A DNA stretch of 64,000 nt from Pseudomonas oryzihabitans (GTDB taxonomy: Bacteria; Pseudomonadota; Gammaproteobacteria; Pseudomonadales; Pseudomonadaceae): the NCBI RefSeq assembly GCF_007665395.1, contig NZ_VDND01000001.1:434001-498000 (forward strand), read 5' to 3'. The stretch's first letter is position 1; every line of letters begins with the position of its first letter. The notes under the pieces are model-generated. The model worked only from the letters and a program-made list of their open reading frames with translations, did no database searches and had not been told where the DNA came from. Positions 25,590-34,287 of this stretch are shown here, piece after piece. The position numbers and the translations under genes were made by a program.

Positions 25590-27266
25590 TCATACACGGA
25601 ACTGGCGTACCAGGCCGCCCAGGCGCTCGCCCAGGCCGACCATGCCGGCGGTGTTCTGGGCACCCTGCTGGGCACCTTGCGCCATGCTGTCGACGGCGCT
25701 GGCGATGGTGTGGACGCTGCGATTGATTTCCTCGGCGACGGCCGTCTGTTCTTCGGCGGCGCTGGCGATCTGGGTGTTCATGGCGTTGATGGTGGCGATC
25801 AGCTCGCTGATCGACGCCAGCGCCGAACCGGCCTGCTCGGCCTGGGCCGTGGTGGCCTCGCCCATGCCACTCGATCGCTCCATGGCACCCACCGCCCGCC
25901 CGGTCGCCTGCTGCAGGCGGTCGATCATGCCCTGGATTTCCTGGGTGCTCTGCTGGGTGCGGCTGGCCAGGGCGCGCACCTCGTCGGCAACGACGGCGAA
26001 GCCGCGGCCGGCCTCACCGGCACGCGCCGCCTCGATGGCGGCGTTGAGCGCCAGCAGGTTGGTCTGTTCGGCGATGGCGCGGATCACGTCGAGCACGCCG
26101 ACGATGGCGCCGACGTCCTGCTTGAGGCCGTCGAGGGACACGCCGCTCTGGCGCACCTCCTCCACCAGCTCATGGATGCGCGCGACGCTGGTCGCCACCG
26201 TATCGCGGGCCAGGCGACCCTGCTGCTCGGTCTGGCGGGTCGCCTCGGAGGCTTGCAAGGCACTGCGCGCCACCTCCTGGGCGGCGGCGGACATCTCGTT
26301 GATGGCGGTGGCGACCTGATCGGTTTCGCTGCGCTGGCGCTGCATGTCGCTATCGGTGCGCCGGGCCTGCTGGGCGACGTCGTCGAGCAGACCGGTGAAT
26401 TGCTGGGTGATGTCGACGACCTGGACGATGGTGCCCTGGATGCGGTCGACGAACCGGTTGAAGGCGGCGGCGAGTTCACCGATCTCGTCGCGGCCGTTGA
26501 CCGGCAGGCGACGGGTCAGGTCGCCTTCGCCCGCGGCGATGTCGTCCAGGTTCTCGCGGATCTGCGCCAGGGGTCTCAGGGTTCGCGCGGCGAACAGCTG
26601 GGCGGCGATGCCGATCACCACCAGCAGCACCCCGGCGACCCCGAGGATCAGCCAGAGCTGGTCGCGGGTGCGCTGGGCCACCTGGTCGGCCACGGCAGCG
26701 ACCTCGGCATCCACCCCGTCCAGGTTCACGGCGGACCCTATCACCAGGTCCCACTTGGCCAGGTAGTCGGTATAGGCGAGCTTGGGTACCAGGACGTCCT
26801 TGTTGCCGGGCAACGAGGAGCTGTAGCGACTGAAATGCGAGCCGTCCTTGCCGACGCGGACCAGCTCCTGGTTCAGATAGATGCCATTGGGATCACGATT
26901 GTCCTTGAAGCTCTTGCCGATCCCGGCCGGGTCGTTGCCCTTGAACAGCCGCACGACGTTGGAGTCGTAGCCGAAGATATAGCCGTCCTTGCCATAGCTG
27001 ATGGCCGACAGCAGGCGGATGGCTTCCTTGCGCGCCTCGGTATCACCCGCTGCGGCCTGGTCGTAGAGCGGCTTGACCACGGTCATGGCCGCTTCCACGG
27101 TGTTCTGCAAGGCGCTGCGACTCTGGGTCATCAATCGCTCGCGCGCATCGCTGACGTCCCGCCGCGCCTGCTCGTGCAAAACCCAGTAGGACAGGCCACC
27201 CAGTACCAGCGTGAAGAGGCAGACGGGCAGCACGGCCAGCAGGGTGACTTTCAATTTCAGGCTCAC
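25590..27266 (-). CDS. Methyl-accepting chemotaxis protein with single Cache domain
   Basis: A 558-residue chemoreceptor. Transmembrane helix 1 (about 8-30) and helix 2 (about 205-230) flank a periplasmic sCache_2-like sensor ([33 protein letters not shown]). A HAMP domain with [19 protein letters not shown] and a long cytoplasmic signalling domain follow. The hairpin tip carries [20 protein letters not shown] and [18 protein letters not shown]. sCache_2 receptors often sense short organic acids, but the ligand is not evident. No CheB/CheR-tethering pentapeptide is seen at the C-terminus (RQFRV end). Monocistronic. Confidence 0.93.
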   Translation of the reverse strand: MSLKLKVTLLAVLPVCLFTLVLGGLSYWVLHEQARRDVSDARERLMTQSRSALQNTVEAAMTVVKPLYDQAAAGDTEARKEAIRLLSAISYGKDGYIFGYDSNVVRLFKGNDPAGIGKSFKDNRDPNGIYLNQELVRVGKDGSHFSRYSSSLPGNKDVLVPKLAYTDYLAKWDLVIGSAVNLDGVDAEVAAVADQVAQRTRDQLWLILGVAGVLLVVIGIAAQLFAARTLRPLAQIRENLDDIAAGEGDLTRRLPVNGRDEIGELAAAFNRFVDRIQGTIVQVVDITQQFTGLLDDVAQQARRTDSDMQRQRSETDQVATAINEMSAAAQEVARSALQASEATRQTEQQGRLARDTVATSVARIHELVEEVRQSGVSLDGLKQDVGAIVGVLDVIRAIAEQTNLLALNAAIEAARAGEAGRGFAVVADEVRALASRTQQSTQEIQGMIDRLQQATGRAVGAMERSSGMGEATTAQAEQAGSALASISELIATINAMNTQIASAAEEQTAVAEEINRSVHTIASAVDSMAQGAQQGAQNTAGMVGLGERLGGLVRQFRV

Positions 27267-27334
27267 GGGGTTCTCCTTGGTCGCACGAGCGTTGTGCGCT
27301 TATCGGCCTCCTACCCGCGAACTTGACCGGGAAG

Positions 27335-28681
27335 TCATCGAATAGCGACGCCAGTGGCCCGACCGGGCGGCCGGGGCAGATGGATGACCACCGCGAGCCC
27401 GCCCAGGGCCCCCGACTCGAGGCTGAGGGTCCCGCCGCAGCTGTCGACGATATCCCGGGCGATGCCCAGGCCGAGGCCATGACCGGCCACGCCTTCGTCC
27501 AGGCGCGTCCCGCGCCCGAGGATGGCCTCACGCTCGCCCTCCGGCACCCCCGGGCCATCGTCCTCGATGCGGACGACATAGCCCGCTTCCTGCTCCTTCA
27601 CCTCCAGTCGCACCTTACTGGTCGCCCATTTGCCGGCGTTGTCCAGCAGATTGCCGAACAACTCCAGCAGGTCCTCACGATCCCAGGGCAGCCGCAGCCC
27701 CTCCGGCAGGTGAGCGTCGAACACCAAGTGGGCGCCATGTAGGCGACCGAGCAGGCGGCAAAGCTCTTGCAATTCGGCGACCTGCAGGTGCGCGCCCGGC
27801 AGCGCCTCGCCGGCGAGCCGGGCGCGTCGCAGCTCGCGCTCCAGCCGTTCGCGGATCCGCGCCAACTGGTCGCGCAGGGTATCGCGCTGGGCGGGCAAGG
27901 CCTGCAACTCGGGTCGCTCGGCCAGGCTGGTGAGCACCGCGAGTGGCGTCTTCAGCGCGTGGCCCAGGTTGCCGATGCCGTGGCGCGCCCGCTTGAGGCC
28001 TTCCTCGGTATGCCGCAACAGTGCATTCATCTCCTCCACCAGCGGCGCCAGCTCGGCAGGTACCGCCGCGTCAAGGGCCGAGCGCCGGCCCTGGTGCAGC
28101 TGGGCGATCTGTTCGCGCACCTGCTCCAGCGGGCGCAAGGCACGCCGCACGATGAGGCGCTGCAACAGCAGCACCAGCGCCAGGGTCGCCAGGCCCAGCA
28201 GGGCACCGAGTCCGAGGATCAGCGTCAGGCTCGCCAACAGCGGATTGTAGTCGTCGGCGACGGTCACCCTGACCGTTTGGCCGTAGCGCTGGTAGTCGGC
28301 CCGGTAGGCCAGCAGGCGCTGGCCACTGGGCCCGTCGACCAGGCGGTCGGTCAGCCCCTCCACCGCGGGGGCCACCAGTTGTGCATCCCACAGCGAGCGC
28401 GACCGCCAATGGATGTCGAGGGCAGGGATCTCGATCAGGAAGTAGCGACCGGACAGAGGGCGCGTGTAGAGGCTGCCCAGGCGCCCTTCATCGAGCTGGA
28501 GGCCATGGGGGCCTCGTACCAGGGCCGCGAGCAGGTTTTCCGTCTCCCCCCTCAGACCGGTCTCCAGGTAGCGCCGCAGGGCATGGTCGACCAGCCAGGC
28601 ACCCACCAGCACCAGCAGCAGCCCGGCCACCAGTAGTGCGGCGCCCAGGCCGACCCGCAGCCGGGCCTGGAGCGACCTCAA
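27335..28681 (-). CDS. bqsS: Sensor histidine kinase, BqsS/CarS-like
   Basis: A 448-residue membrane kinase paired with the regulator just upstream. It has a transmembrane helix near 10-32 ([19 protein letters not shown]), a periplasmic domain of about 120 residues, a second helix near 160-180, HAMP, a HisKA helix with the phospho-His in [12 protein letters not shown], and an ATPase domain with [17 protein letters not shown] and GHGLGLGIA. The start is a TTG overlapping the regulator stop (TTGA). Longer in-frame upstream sequence only shadows the regulator gene. The BqsS/CarS assignment rests on the partner, the PepSY genes and the DNA boxes. I did not find a clear RExxE iron motif in the periplasmic part. 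Confidence 0.8.
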   Translation of the reverse strand: MRSLQARLRVGLGAALLVAGLLLVLVGAWLVDHALRRYLETGLRGETENLLAALVRGPHGLQLDEGRLGSLYTRPLSGRYFLIEIPALDIHWRSRSLWDAQLVAPAVEGLTDRLVDGPSGQRLLAYRADYQRYGQTVRVTVADDYNPLLASLTLILGLGALLGLATLALVLLLQRLIVRRALRPLEQVREQIAQLHQGRRSALDAAVPAELAPLVEEMNALLRHTEEGLKRARHGIGNLGHALKTPLAVLTSLAERPELQALPAQRDTLRDQLARIRERLERELRRARLAGEALPGAHLQVAELQELCRLLGRLHGAHLVFDAHLPEGLRLPWDREDLLELFGNLLDNAGKWATSKVRLEVKEQEAGYVVRIEDDGPGVPEGEREAILGRGTRLDEGVAGHGLGLGIARDIVDSCGGTLSLESGALGGLAVVIHLPRPPGRATGVAIR

Positions 28682-29343
28682 CCGACGCCACCGAGGCGAT
28701 AGCCCTGGCCACGGCGCGTCTCGATGACGTCTCGCCCCAGCTTGCGCCGGAGATGGTTGACATGCACCTCGATGACGTTGGAATCGCGCTCGCTCTCGCC
28801 GTCGTAGAGATGATCGTTCAGCCGTGCCTTGGACAGGATCTGCCCGGGATGCAGCAGGAAGCAGCGCAGCAGGCGAAATTCGGCGGCGCTCAACTCGATG
28901 GTTTCTCCGCCACGGACGACGCATTGACGGGCCTCATCCAGGGCCAGTCCGGCCGCCCGCAACAGCGGCTGGTTGGCCACGCCCTTGGCTCGCCGCAGCA
29001 AGGCGGCGATGCGTAGGCCGAGCTCCTCGGGATGGAAGGGCTTGGTGAGGTAGTCGTCGGCGCCCGCCTTGAGTCCCTCGATGCGCTCCGCCCAGCTGTC
29101 GCGCGCGGTCAGGATCAGCACCGGCGTCGCCAGCGCCGCCGTGCGCCATTCGCCGAGCACCTCGAGGCCGGGACGCCCCGGCAGGCCGAGGTCCAGCACG
29201 ATGAGGTCGTAGGGTTCCTGGGCGCCCTGCCAGGCCGCATCGCGACCATCGGCCAACCAGTCGACGGCGTAGCCCTGGCGCGAGAGAAACGCCGAGATCT
29301 CGTCGGCCAGGGCTACGTCGTCTTCCACCAGCAACAGGCGCAT
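28678..29343 (-). CDS. bqsR: OmpR-family response regulator, BqsR/CarR-like
   Basis: A 221-residue DNA-binding regulator. The receiver domain (1-118) shows the acidic pair ED near residue 8, the phospho-Asp in IVLDLGLPG near 51, and KPFHPEELG. The winged-helix effector has LSAAEFRLL and [16 protein letters not shown]. In P. aeruginosa, BqsRS (also CarRS) responds to ferrous iron or calcium, and BqsR binds TTAAG-N6-TTAAG repeats. Four such half-sites at 30001-30038 precede this operon. The gene lies between two PepSY genes and the kinase, each touching the next, so it is the third gene of a four-gene operon. Confidence 0.82.
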   Translation of the reverse strand: MRLLLVEDDVALADEISAFLSRQGYAVDWLADGRDAAWQGAQEPYDLIVLDLGLPGRPGLEVLGEWRTAALATPVLILTARDSWAERIEGLKAGADDYLTKPFHPEELGLRIAALLRRAKGVANQPLLRAAGLALDEARQCVVRGGETIELSAAEFRLLRCFLLHPGQILSKARLNDHLYDGESERDSNVIEVHVNHLRRKLGRDVIETRRGQGYRLGGVG

Positions 29344-29700
29344 CTAGTCGTCCACCTCGTCCTTCATGATGGCGCCGTCCATGGCACCGATTTCCAGTTC
29401 GCGGACCCCGTCACCGACGAGGATCTCGATCTCGTAGCGGTACTGGCCGTCTTCCTCCTCCAGCTCGGCTTCCAGTAGCCGGGCATTGGGGTAGCGTTCG
29501 TTGACCCGCTGCAGGAGGCTCTCCAGGGGCCTGATCACGCCTTCCTTGCGCAGCTTGAGGGCTTCGTCCTGGTCCAGGTCACGGGCCTGGACCAGAGGGG
29601 TCGCGCCGCCGAGCAGGAGCAGCCCGGCCAGCGCCAGACTCAGTCGTCGCGCTGATTTTTCAGGACTTCGCCAGTGGTGGCGTCGAGTTCCAGATCCCAT
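29344..29700 (-). CDS. PepSY-domain periplasmic protein (second of two)
   Basis: A 118-residue protein with a hydrophobic secretion helix (SLALAGLLLLGGATPLVQA, about 21-38) and one PepSY-like domain (DEALKLRKEGVIRPLESLL, ARLLEAELEEEDGQYRYEIE). If the only good start is the ATG at 29700, the gene overlaps the preceding PepSY gene by 61 bp and carries a long basic n-region. AAAGGTG before that ATG supports it. It abuts the regulator gene. It is probably a paralogue of the upstream gene and may modulate the sensor kinase. The acidic stretches could bind cations. Confidence 0.75.
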   Translation of the reverse strand: MGSGTRRHHWRSPEKSARRLSLALAGLLLLGGATPLVQARDLDQDEALKLRKEGVIRPLESLLQRVNERYPNARLLEAELEEEDGQYRYEIEILVGDGVRELEIGAMDGAIMKDEVDD

Positions 29701-29948
29701 TTCACACCTTTGGGGTCACGCAGTTCCAGTTGGTAGATGTAGCGGCCGTATTCTTCTTCCAGCTCGGTCTCATGGGTGGTCGAGCCCGGATGCTTGGCGA
29801 TGGCGGCCTGGTTGAGTACCTCGAAACTCTTGATCTTGCCGCTGTCGCGCAGCTTGAGGGCTTCGTCGGGACCGAGGTCACGCGCCTGGGCGACGCCCAG
29901 ACCGGTGAGCAGGAAGGCGGCAGTGGCGATAGCGGTCAGCGTTTTCAT
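29640..29948 (-). CDS. PepSY-domain periplasmic protein (first of two)
   Basis: A 102-residue protein with a signal peptide (MKTLTAIATAAFLLTGLGVA then QA) and a single PepSY domain: DEALKLRDSGKIKSFEVLN, then ETELEEEYGRYIYQLELRD and a C-terminal DATTGEVLKNQRDD. It is the first gene of PepSY-PepSY-bqsR-bqsS. The four TTAA(G/T) half-sites lie 53 bp upstream, so BqsR-type autoregulation is likely. PepSY proteins often accompany such sensor pairs. Their biochemical role is not settled. Confidence 0.85.
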   Translation of the reverse strand: MKTLTAIATAAFLLTGLGVAQARDLGPDEALKLRDSGKIKSFEVLNQAAIAKHPGSTTHETELEEEYGRYIYQLELRDPKGVKWDLELDATTGEVLKNQRDD

Positions 29949-30000
29949 GGTGATTCCTCTGGGTTGCTGTCTGTACGGGGTCCAGAGTAGCCATCCGCCA

Positions 30001-30038
30001 TTAATCGAAACTTAATCGCCCATTAAGCCAAACTTAAT
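30001..30038 (-). promoter_or_regulatory. Four TTAA(G/T) half-sites at 11-bp spacing (BqsR-type box)
   Basis: Plus-strand TTAAT/TTAAG pentamers start at 30001, 30012, 30023 and 30034, always separated by 6 bases. On the minus strand, the operon's own direction, they read TTAAG, TTAAT, TTAAG, TTAAT. This is the spacing of the published BqsR target TTAAG-N6-TTAAG, doubled. One half-site contains the stop codon of the upstream DUF3253 gene. Confidence 0.8.
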
Positions 30039-30280
30039 CGGATCGGGCCATGCCAAGGCGCCGCGGGATCCAGGGCTGTCCCCTTCTGGGTCACCTGCAG
30101 ACGGCCCTCGCGCGCTAGTTCTCGGGCCGCCCTGCGCAGCGGTTCCATCAGCGGCCGCCAATCCGCCGCCAGCTCGCGGGCGACTTCCGAAGGGCAAAAG
30201 GTGGTACCTGGGCGGCGCGTGCGCGCCTTGGCGAGCAGGGCTTCACCTAGTTGTGCGTCGGTCGGCTTGGCGGTCGTCAT
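30023..30280 (-). CDS. DUF3253 protein
   Basis: An 85-residue basic protein fitting the DUF3253 winged-helix-like family: TTFCPSEVARELAADWRPLM, then AARELAREGRLQVTQKG, and the closing PWHGPIRL. Function is unknown. The ATG at 30280 is preferred over a TTG further up because family members start here. It runs divergently from topoisomerase IB (61 bp apart), and its stop codon lies within the BqsR-type repeat, so it may contribute read-through to the PepSY operon. Confidence 0.8.
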   Translation of the reverse strand: MTTAKPTDAQLGEALLAKARTRRPGTTFCPSEVARELAADWRPLMEPLRRAARELAREGRLQVTQKGTALDPAAPWHGPIRLSLA

Positions 30281-30340
30281 GAGAACCTGGTCCGGTTTCC
30301 TGGAGTCCACCGTTTCGACCAGGAAATCGTCGGTGCAGTC

Positions 30341-31459
30341 ATGACCTCTCGTTCGAAAGTAATGCAACGCCTCGCCCAGACCGATTTACCCATCCCCGCC
30401 GATGAGCGTGACGACACCGGCACCGCCCTCTGCACCCCCTTGCCACCCGACCTCAACTACGTCGACGACAGCCAGGCCGGACTCGGCCGGCGCAAGCTGC
30501 GCGGCAAGTGGGCCTACTTCACCGCGGACGGCGAGCGCCTTCGCGACCAGGCTGAAATCGACAGGATCAACAAGCTGGCCATCCCGCCCGCCTATACCGA
30601 CGTCTGGATCTGCCCGGATGCCAATGGCCACCTGCAGGCCACCGGCCGGGACGCTCGGGGCCGCAAGCAGTACCGCTACCACCCCCGCTGGCGGGAGATC
30701 CGCGATACCGACAAGTACGAGCGGATGCTCGCCTTCGGCCAGGCGCTGCCCAAGTTGCGCCAGCGGGTGGAAGAAGACCTCTCCCGCCGGGGCCTGAGCC
30801 GAGAGAAGGTCATGGCCACGGTGATCAGCCTGCTCGACGCCACGCTGATCCGGGTCGGTAACGCTCAGTACGCCAAGAGCAACAAGTCCTATGGGCTCAC
30901 CACCCTGCGCAACCGCCATGCCGAGGTCCACGGCAACACCATCGCCTTCCACTTCCGCGGCAAGAGCGGCGTGGAGCATGACATCAAGGTCAGCGACCCG
31001 CGCCTGGCGCGTACCGTGAAGAAGTGCCTGGAGCTGCCGGGCCAGCACCTGTTCCAGTATGTCGATGCCGACGGCGAGCGCCACACCGTGACCTCTTCCG
31101 ACGTCAACGCCTACCTGCATGAGCTGACCGGCGCCGACTTCACCGCCAAGGACTATCGCACCTGGGCCGGCAGCGCCCTCGCCCTCGAAGCGCTACGCGA
31201 ATTACGCTGCGAAACCCAGACCGATGCCAAGAAGGAACTGGTGGACATGGTCAAGGCGGTTTCGCGCACCCTGGGCAATACCCCAGCGGTCTGCCGCAAG
31301 TGCTACATCCACCCGGGTGTCCTCGATGCCTTCCTTGCGGGGGACCTCTGCACCCTGCCCAAACCGCGCAAGCGCAAGGGACTCAAGGAGGAGGAGGTCT
31401 TGTTGCTGACCTTCCTCCAACGACTGGAGCAGCGTATGGCGGAGACCCAGGCGGCCTGA
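30341..31459 (+). CDS. DNA topoisomerase IB (poxvirus-like)
   Basis: The enzyme relaxes supercoils through a 3'-phosphotyrosine nick, without ATP. The 372-residue protein has the catalytic-domain pattern of viral and bacterial TopIB: LLDATLIRVGNAQYAKSNKSYGL, LRNRHAEVHGN, FRGKSGVEH, FTAKDYRTWAGSALAL with an active-site Arg and Lys set, and the nucleophile Tyr322 in KCYIHPGVLDAF. The ATG at 30341 precedes the conserved N-terminus. Longer in-frame sequence overlaps the divergent DUF3253 gene. The cellular role is not settled. It is a single gene followed by a hairpin. Confidence 0.92.
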   Translation: MTSRSKVMQRLAQTDLPIPADERDDTGTALCTPLPPDLNYVDDSQAGLGRRKLRGKWAYFTADGERLRDQAEIDRINKLAIPPAYTDVWICPDANGHLQATGRDARGRKQYRYHPRWREIRDTDKYERMLAFGQALPKLRQRVEEDLSRRGLSREKVMATVISLLDATLIRVGNAQYAKSNKSYGLTTLRNRHAEVHGNTIAFHFRGKSGVEHDIKVSDPRLARTVKKCLELPGQHLFQYVDADGERHTVTSSDVNAYLHELTGADFTAKDYRTWAGSALALEALRELRCETQTDAKKELVDMVKAVSRTLGNTPAVCRKCYIHPGVLDAFLAGDLCTLPKPRKRKGLKEEEVLLLTFLQRLEQRMAETQAA

Positions 31460-31465
31460 CATTGC

Positions 31466-31485
31466 CGGGCGACCCAGGTCGCCCG
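31466..31485. terminator. Hairpin after topoisomerase IB
   Basis: A 9-bp GC-rich stem (31466-31474 with 31477-31485) lies just after the stop codon and has no T-run. Probably a weak terminator. Confidence 0.45.
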
Positions 31486-31585
31486 AGCTACGCGTCGGAA
31501 GGGAGCCGGCCGCCTCGACGCGCCGATGGCCGCTCCGCGCCTTCCGCGACAGTGAGCTACCGATCCCTGGATGACTGAAGCAATT

Positions 31586-31603
31586 TGTTATGTTATAACT
31601 TTT
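31586..31603. promoter_or_regulatory. Zur-like operator before the metal ABC operon
   Basis: TGTTATGTTATAACTTTT contains the GTTATAAC core and flanking TGTTAT typical of zinc-uptake-repressor boxes in proteobacteria, placed 24 bp before the first ATG of the operon. It is AT-rich against a GC-rich background. The right half is imperfect. Confidence 0.65.
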
Positions 31604-31626
31604 GCGAAGTTATCCAAGGTTTTGTC

Positions 31627-31743
31627 ATGGCGTCCCCACGTTCCTCCCTGCTGCTGCTCTCCGTTCCCACCCGTCTGTTGTTGGCCTGTATCCCTTTGGC
31701 AGCCCTGTGGCTGGCCGTCGCTTGGGCGGTCGCCCTGCCATGA
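31627..31743 (+). CDS. 38-residue membrane peptide heading the metal ABC operon
   Basis: An ATG-to-TGA frame of 39 codons directly after the Zur-like box: a polar start (MASPRSS), then LLLLSVPTRLLLACIPLAA and LWLAVAWAVALP, one long or two short hydrophobic helices. Its TGA overlaps the ATG of the ATPase gene (ATGA), the same coupling used by the next gene pair, which argues that it is translated. It could be a small transporter subunit or a leader that couples translation. No family is recognised. Confidence 0.6.
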   Translation: MASPRSSLLLLSVPTRLLLACIPLAALWLAVAWAVALP

Positions 31744-32474
31744 GCGCGGCCATCGAGCTGCAGGACCTGACCCTGGCCTACCAGCGTCATCCCGCCATCC
31801 ACCACCTGAGTGGTCGCTTCCACACCGGCAGCCTCACTGCCATCGTCGGTCCCAATGGCGCCGGCAAATCCACCCTGCTCAAGGCCATTGCCGGGACCTT
31901 GCGGCCGGTCAGCGGGCGGGTCCAGCGCGCCGTGCCTCAGCGCCGCCTGGGCTATCTGCCGCAGGCGGCGGAGATCGACCGCAGCTTCCCCCTCAGCGTC
32001 CTGGAAACCGTGGTGCTGGGTGCCTGGCAGGGGCTCGGCAGCTGGCGCGGCGTCACCGCCGCCCAGCTGGACGAGGCTCGCCAGGCCTTGCAGGCGGTAG
32101 GTCTGGAAGGCCTCGAAGACCGCCTGGTAGGCGCCCTGTCATCCGGCCAGTTCCAGCGCGTGCTGTTCGCCCGGCTGTTGCTGCAGGACGCCCCGGTGTT
32201 GCTATTGGACGAACCCTTCACCGCCATCGATGCCCGTACCACCACTGATTTGCTGACCATCGTTCGACGCTGGCATGGCCAGGGACGCACGGTGATCGCG
32301 GTACTGCACGATCTGGAGCAGGTTCGCCAGCATTTTCCCGAGACGCTGCTGCTGGCCCGGGAAGCCATCGCCTGGGGCAGCACCGCGGAGGTGCTGGTGG
32401 CCGCTAACCTGGCCCGGGCGCGCAATCTGGCCGAACGCTGGGACGCCACCGCGGCGGTGTGTGAGCGCGCATGA
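31740..32474 (+). CDS. Zinc/manganese-type ABC transporter, ATP-binding protein
   Basis: A 244-residue ATPase with Walker A GPNGAGKST (37-45), signature ALSSGQFQRV (LSSGQ rather than LSGGQ), Walker B VLLLDEPFTAID and the switch His in VLHDLEQV. It fits the cluster-9 metal importers (ZnuC, AztA, MntB types). A longer in-frame start exists but would overlap the 38-codon ORF, and the ATG at 31740 gives the usual N-terminus. It overlaps the permease by 4 bp. Zinc is inferred from the Zur-like box and the His-rich binding protein. Confidence 0.88.
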   Translation: MSAAIELQDLTLAYQRHPAIHHLSGRFHTGSLTAIVGPNGAGKSTLLKAIAGTLRPVSGRVQRAVPQRRLGYLPQAAEIDRSFPLSVLETVVLGAWQGLGSWRGVTAAQLDEARQALQAVGLEGLEDRLVGALSSGQFQRVLFARLLLQDAPVLLLDEPFTAIDARTTTDLLTIVRRWHGQGRTVIAVLHDLEQVRQHFPETLLLAREAIAWGSTAEVLVAANLARARNLAERWDATAAVCERA

Positions 32475-33340
32475 CCCTCTACCAGCTGCTGCTCGAACCC
32501 TTCGTCGAATTCGGCTTCATGCGCCGCGCCCTGGTGGCCTGCCTGGCGCTGGCGCTGGGCGCCGGTCCGGTGGGCGTCCTCCTGATGCTGAGGCGCATGA
32601 GCCTGGTGGGCGACGCCATGAGCCATGCCGTGTTGCCCGGCGCCGCCCTCGGCTTCATGGTCGCCGGTCTGTCGCTGCCCGCGATGGGCATCGGCGGCAT
32701 GCTCGCCGGGTTGCTGGTGGCCGGACTCGCCGGGCTGGTCAGTCGCTTCACCAACCAGCGCGAGGATGCCAGTTTCGCCAGCTTCTACCTGATCTCCCTG
32801 GCGGCCGGGGTGCTGATCGTCTCCCTGCACGGTTCCAGCGTCGACCTGCTGCATGTGCTGTTCGGCACCATCCTGGCCATCGATGCCACGGCGCTCTATC
32901 TGGTCGCCGGTATCGCCACCCTCTCGCTGGTGGTACTCGCGGTGATCTATCGCCCCCTGGCGCTGGAATGCTTCGATCCGGGCTTCCTGCGCGCCGTCGG
33001 GGGTCGGGGGTCGCTCTACCACCTGCTGTTCCTGCTACTGGTGGTGCTCAACCTGGTCGCCGGTTTCCAAGCGCTGGGCACCCTGATGGCCGTGGGCCTG
33101 ATGATGCTCCCCGCCACGGCTGCGCGCTTCTGGGCCAACAGCCTGCCCGGCCTGATGGCGGTGGCGAGCCTGATCGCCAGCCTGAGCGGCCTGGTCGGCC
33201 TGGTGCTCTCCTACCACCTGGGCTATGCCTCGGGGCCGGCCATCGTCCTCACCGCAGGCGCCTGCTACCTCTTTTCCCTGCTGTTCGGGCGCCTGGGTCT
33301 GTACCGGCGCCTGCGTCCTCGTCCCCATCTCACCCACTGA
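32471..33340 (+). CDS. Zinc/manganese-type ABC transporter, permease
   Basis: A 289-residue inner-membrane protein of the ZnuB/AztB/MntC group with about eight to nine hydrophobic segments. Diagnostic parts are MRRMSLVGDAMSHAVLPGAALGF in its N-terminal third (split here by the reader as RMSLVGDAMSHAVLPG), FGTILAID, and GLMMLPATAARFWA near 210. The start overlaps the ATPase gene by 4 bp. The binding-protein gene follows 11 bp downstream, so the transporter is one operon. Confidence 0.9.
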   Translation: MTLYQLLLEPFVEFGFMRRALVACLALALGAGPVGVLLMLRRMSLVGDAMSHAVLPGAALGFMVAGLSLPAMGIGGMLAGLLVAGLAGLVSRFTNQREDASFASFYLISLAAGVLIVSLHGSSVDLLHVLFGTILAIDATALYLVAGIATLSLVVLAVIYRPLALECFDPGFLRAVGGRGSLYHLLFLLLVVLNLVAGFQALGTLMAVGLMMLPATAARFWANSLPGLMAVASLIASLSGLVGLVLSYHLGYASGPAIVLTAGACYLFSLLFGRLGLYRRLRPRPHLTH

Positions 33341-33351
33341 AAGGAGTCACC

Positions 33352-34266
33352 ATGAAATCCCTGTTCTCGCTGGGCGCCGCCCTGCTGCTCGCCGTCTCCG
33401 GCCAGGCGCAGGCGGCCGAACCGATCAAGGCCGTCGCCACCTTCACCGTGATCGCCGATGTGGTCAAGCAGGTGGGCGGCGACCATGTCCAGGTCACCTC
33501 CCTGGTCGGCCCCAATGGCGATCCCCACGCCTATGAGCCCACCCCCGCCGACGCCCAGGCGCTCAAGCAGGCCGACGTGGTCTTCATGAGCGGCCTGCAT
33601 ATGGAGGGCTGGATGGACCGGCTGATCAAGGCGTCCGGCCAGGCACGCCCGCCGGTGATCCTCAGCGAAGGCATCAAGACCCGGGAGATGGCGGAAGACG
33701 AAGGGGGTCATGACGACCACGAGCATGAGCACGGCGTCGATCCCCATGTCTGGAACAACCCGCTCAACGTGGTCGTCTATACCCGCAACGTGGTGAAGGC
33801 CCTGTCCCAGATCGATCCGGCCGATGCGGCCGCCTACCAGGCCAATGGCGCTCGCTACATCGCCCAGCTCGAAGCCCTGGATCGCTACGCCCGCGAGCAG
33901 ATCGCCCAGGTGCCCAAGGCGCGCCGCAAGGTCCTCACGTCCCACGATGCCTTCGGTTACTTCGGCGACGCCTATGGCGTGCAGTTCATCTCGCCGCTGG
34001 GCATTTCCACCGAAGCCGAAGCCTCGGCCCAGGACGTCGGCAAGCTGATCCGCCAGATCAAGCAGGAGCACGTCACCACCTACTTCTTCGAGAACTCCAA
34101 CGACCCGCGCCTGGTCCAGCAGATCGCCAAGGCCAGCGGCGCCCAGCCGGGTGGCGAGCTCTATGTGGAAGCCCTGTCGCCGGCCGACGGCCCTGCCGCC
34201 ACCTATGCCGCCATGTTCCGCTACAACGTGGATACTCTGGTCAAGGCGATGAAAGCCGGGCATTGA
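33352..34266 (+). CDS. Zinc-type ABC transporter, periplasmic binding protein
   Basis: A 304-residue cluster A-I binding protein with a signal peptide (about 1-21). Likely metal ligands are His59 (NGDPHAYEPT), the His after a His/Asp-rich loop (GHDDHEHEHGVDPHVW, about 119-134), His in LTSHDAFGYF and an acidic residue near 280. The His-rich loop is typical of zinc rather than manganese proteins (ZnuA, AztC). AAGGAG precedes the ATG. It is the last gene of the operon and is followed by a tandem hairpin array instead of a simple terminator. No zur gene or AztD-like chaperone is seen nearby. Confidence 0.9.
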   Translation: MKSLFSLGAALLLAVSGQAQAAEPIKAVATFTVIADVVKQVGGDHVQVTSLVGPNGDPHAYEPTPADAQALKQADVVFMSGLHMEGWMDRLIKASGQARPPVILSEGIKTREMAEDEGGHDDHEHEHGVDPHVWNNPLNVVVYTRNVVKALSQIDPADAAAYQANGARYIAQLEALDRYAREQIAQVPKARRKVLTSHDAFGYFGDAYGVQFISPLGISTEAEASAQDVGKLIRQIKQEHVTTYFFENSNDPRLVQQIAKASGAQPGGELYVEALSPADGPAATYAAMFRYNVDTLVKAMKAGH

Positions 34267-34287
34267 GATCCCGGCGCTAGCGTTAGG

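Noticed and set aside
27335..28924. Longer histidine kinase start at 28924
   Set aside because: The extra 80 residues are Arg/Pro-rich shadows of the response regulator gene, and the TTG overlapping its stop gives a normal kinase N-terminus.
30251..31459. Longer topoisomerase IB start at 30251
   Set aside because: It would overlap the divergent DUF3253 gene and adds 30 residues with no family similarity.
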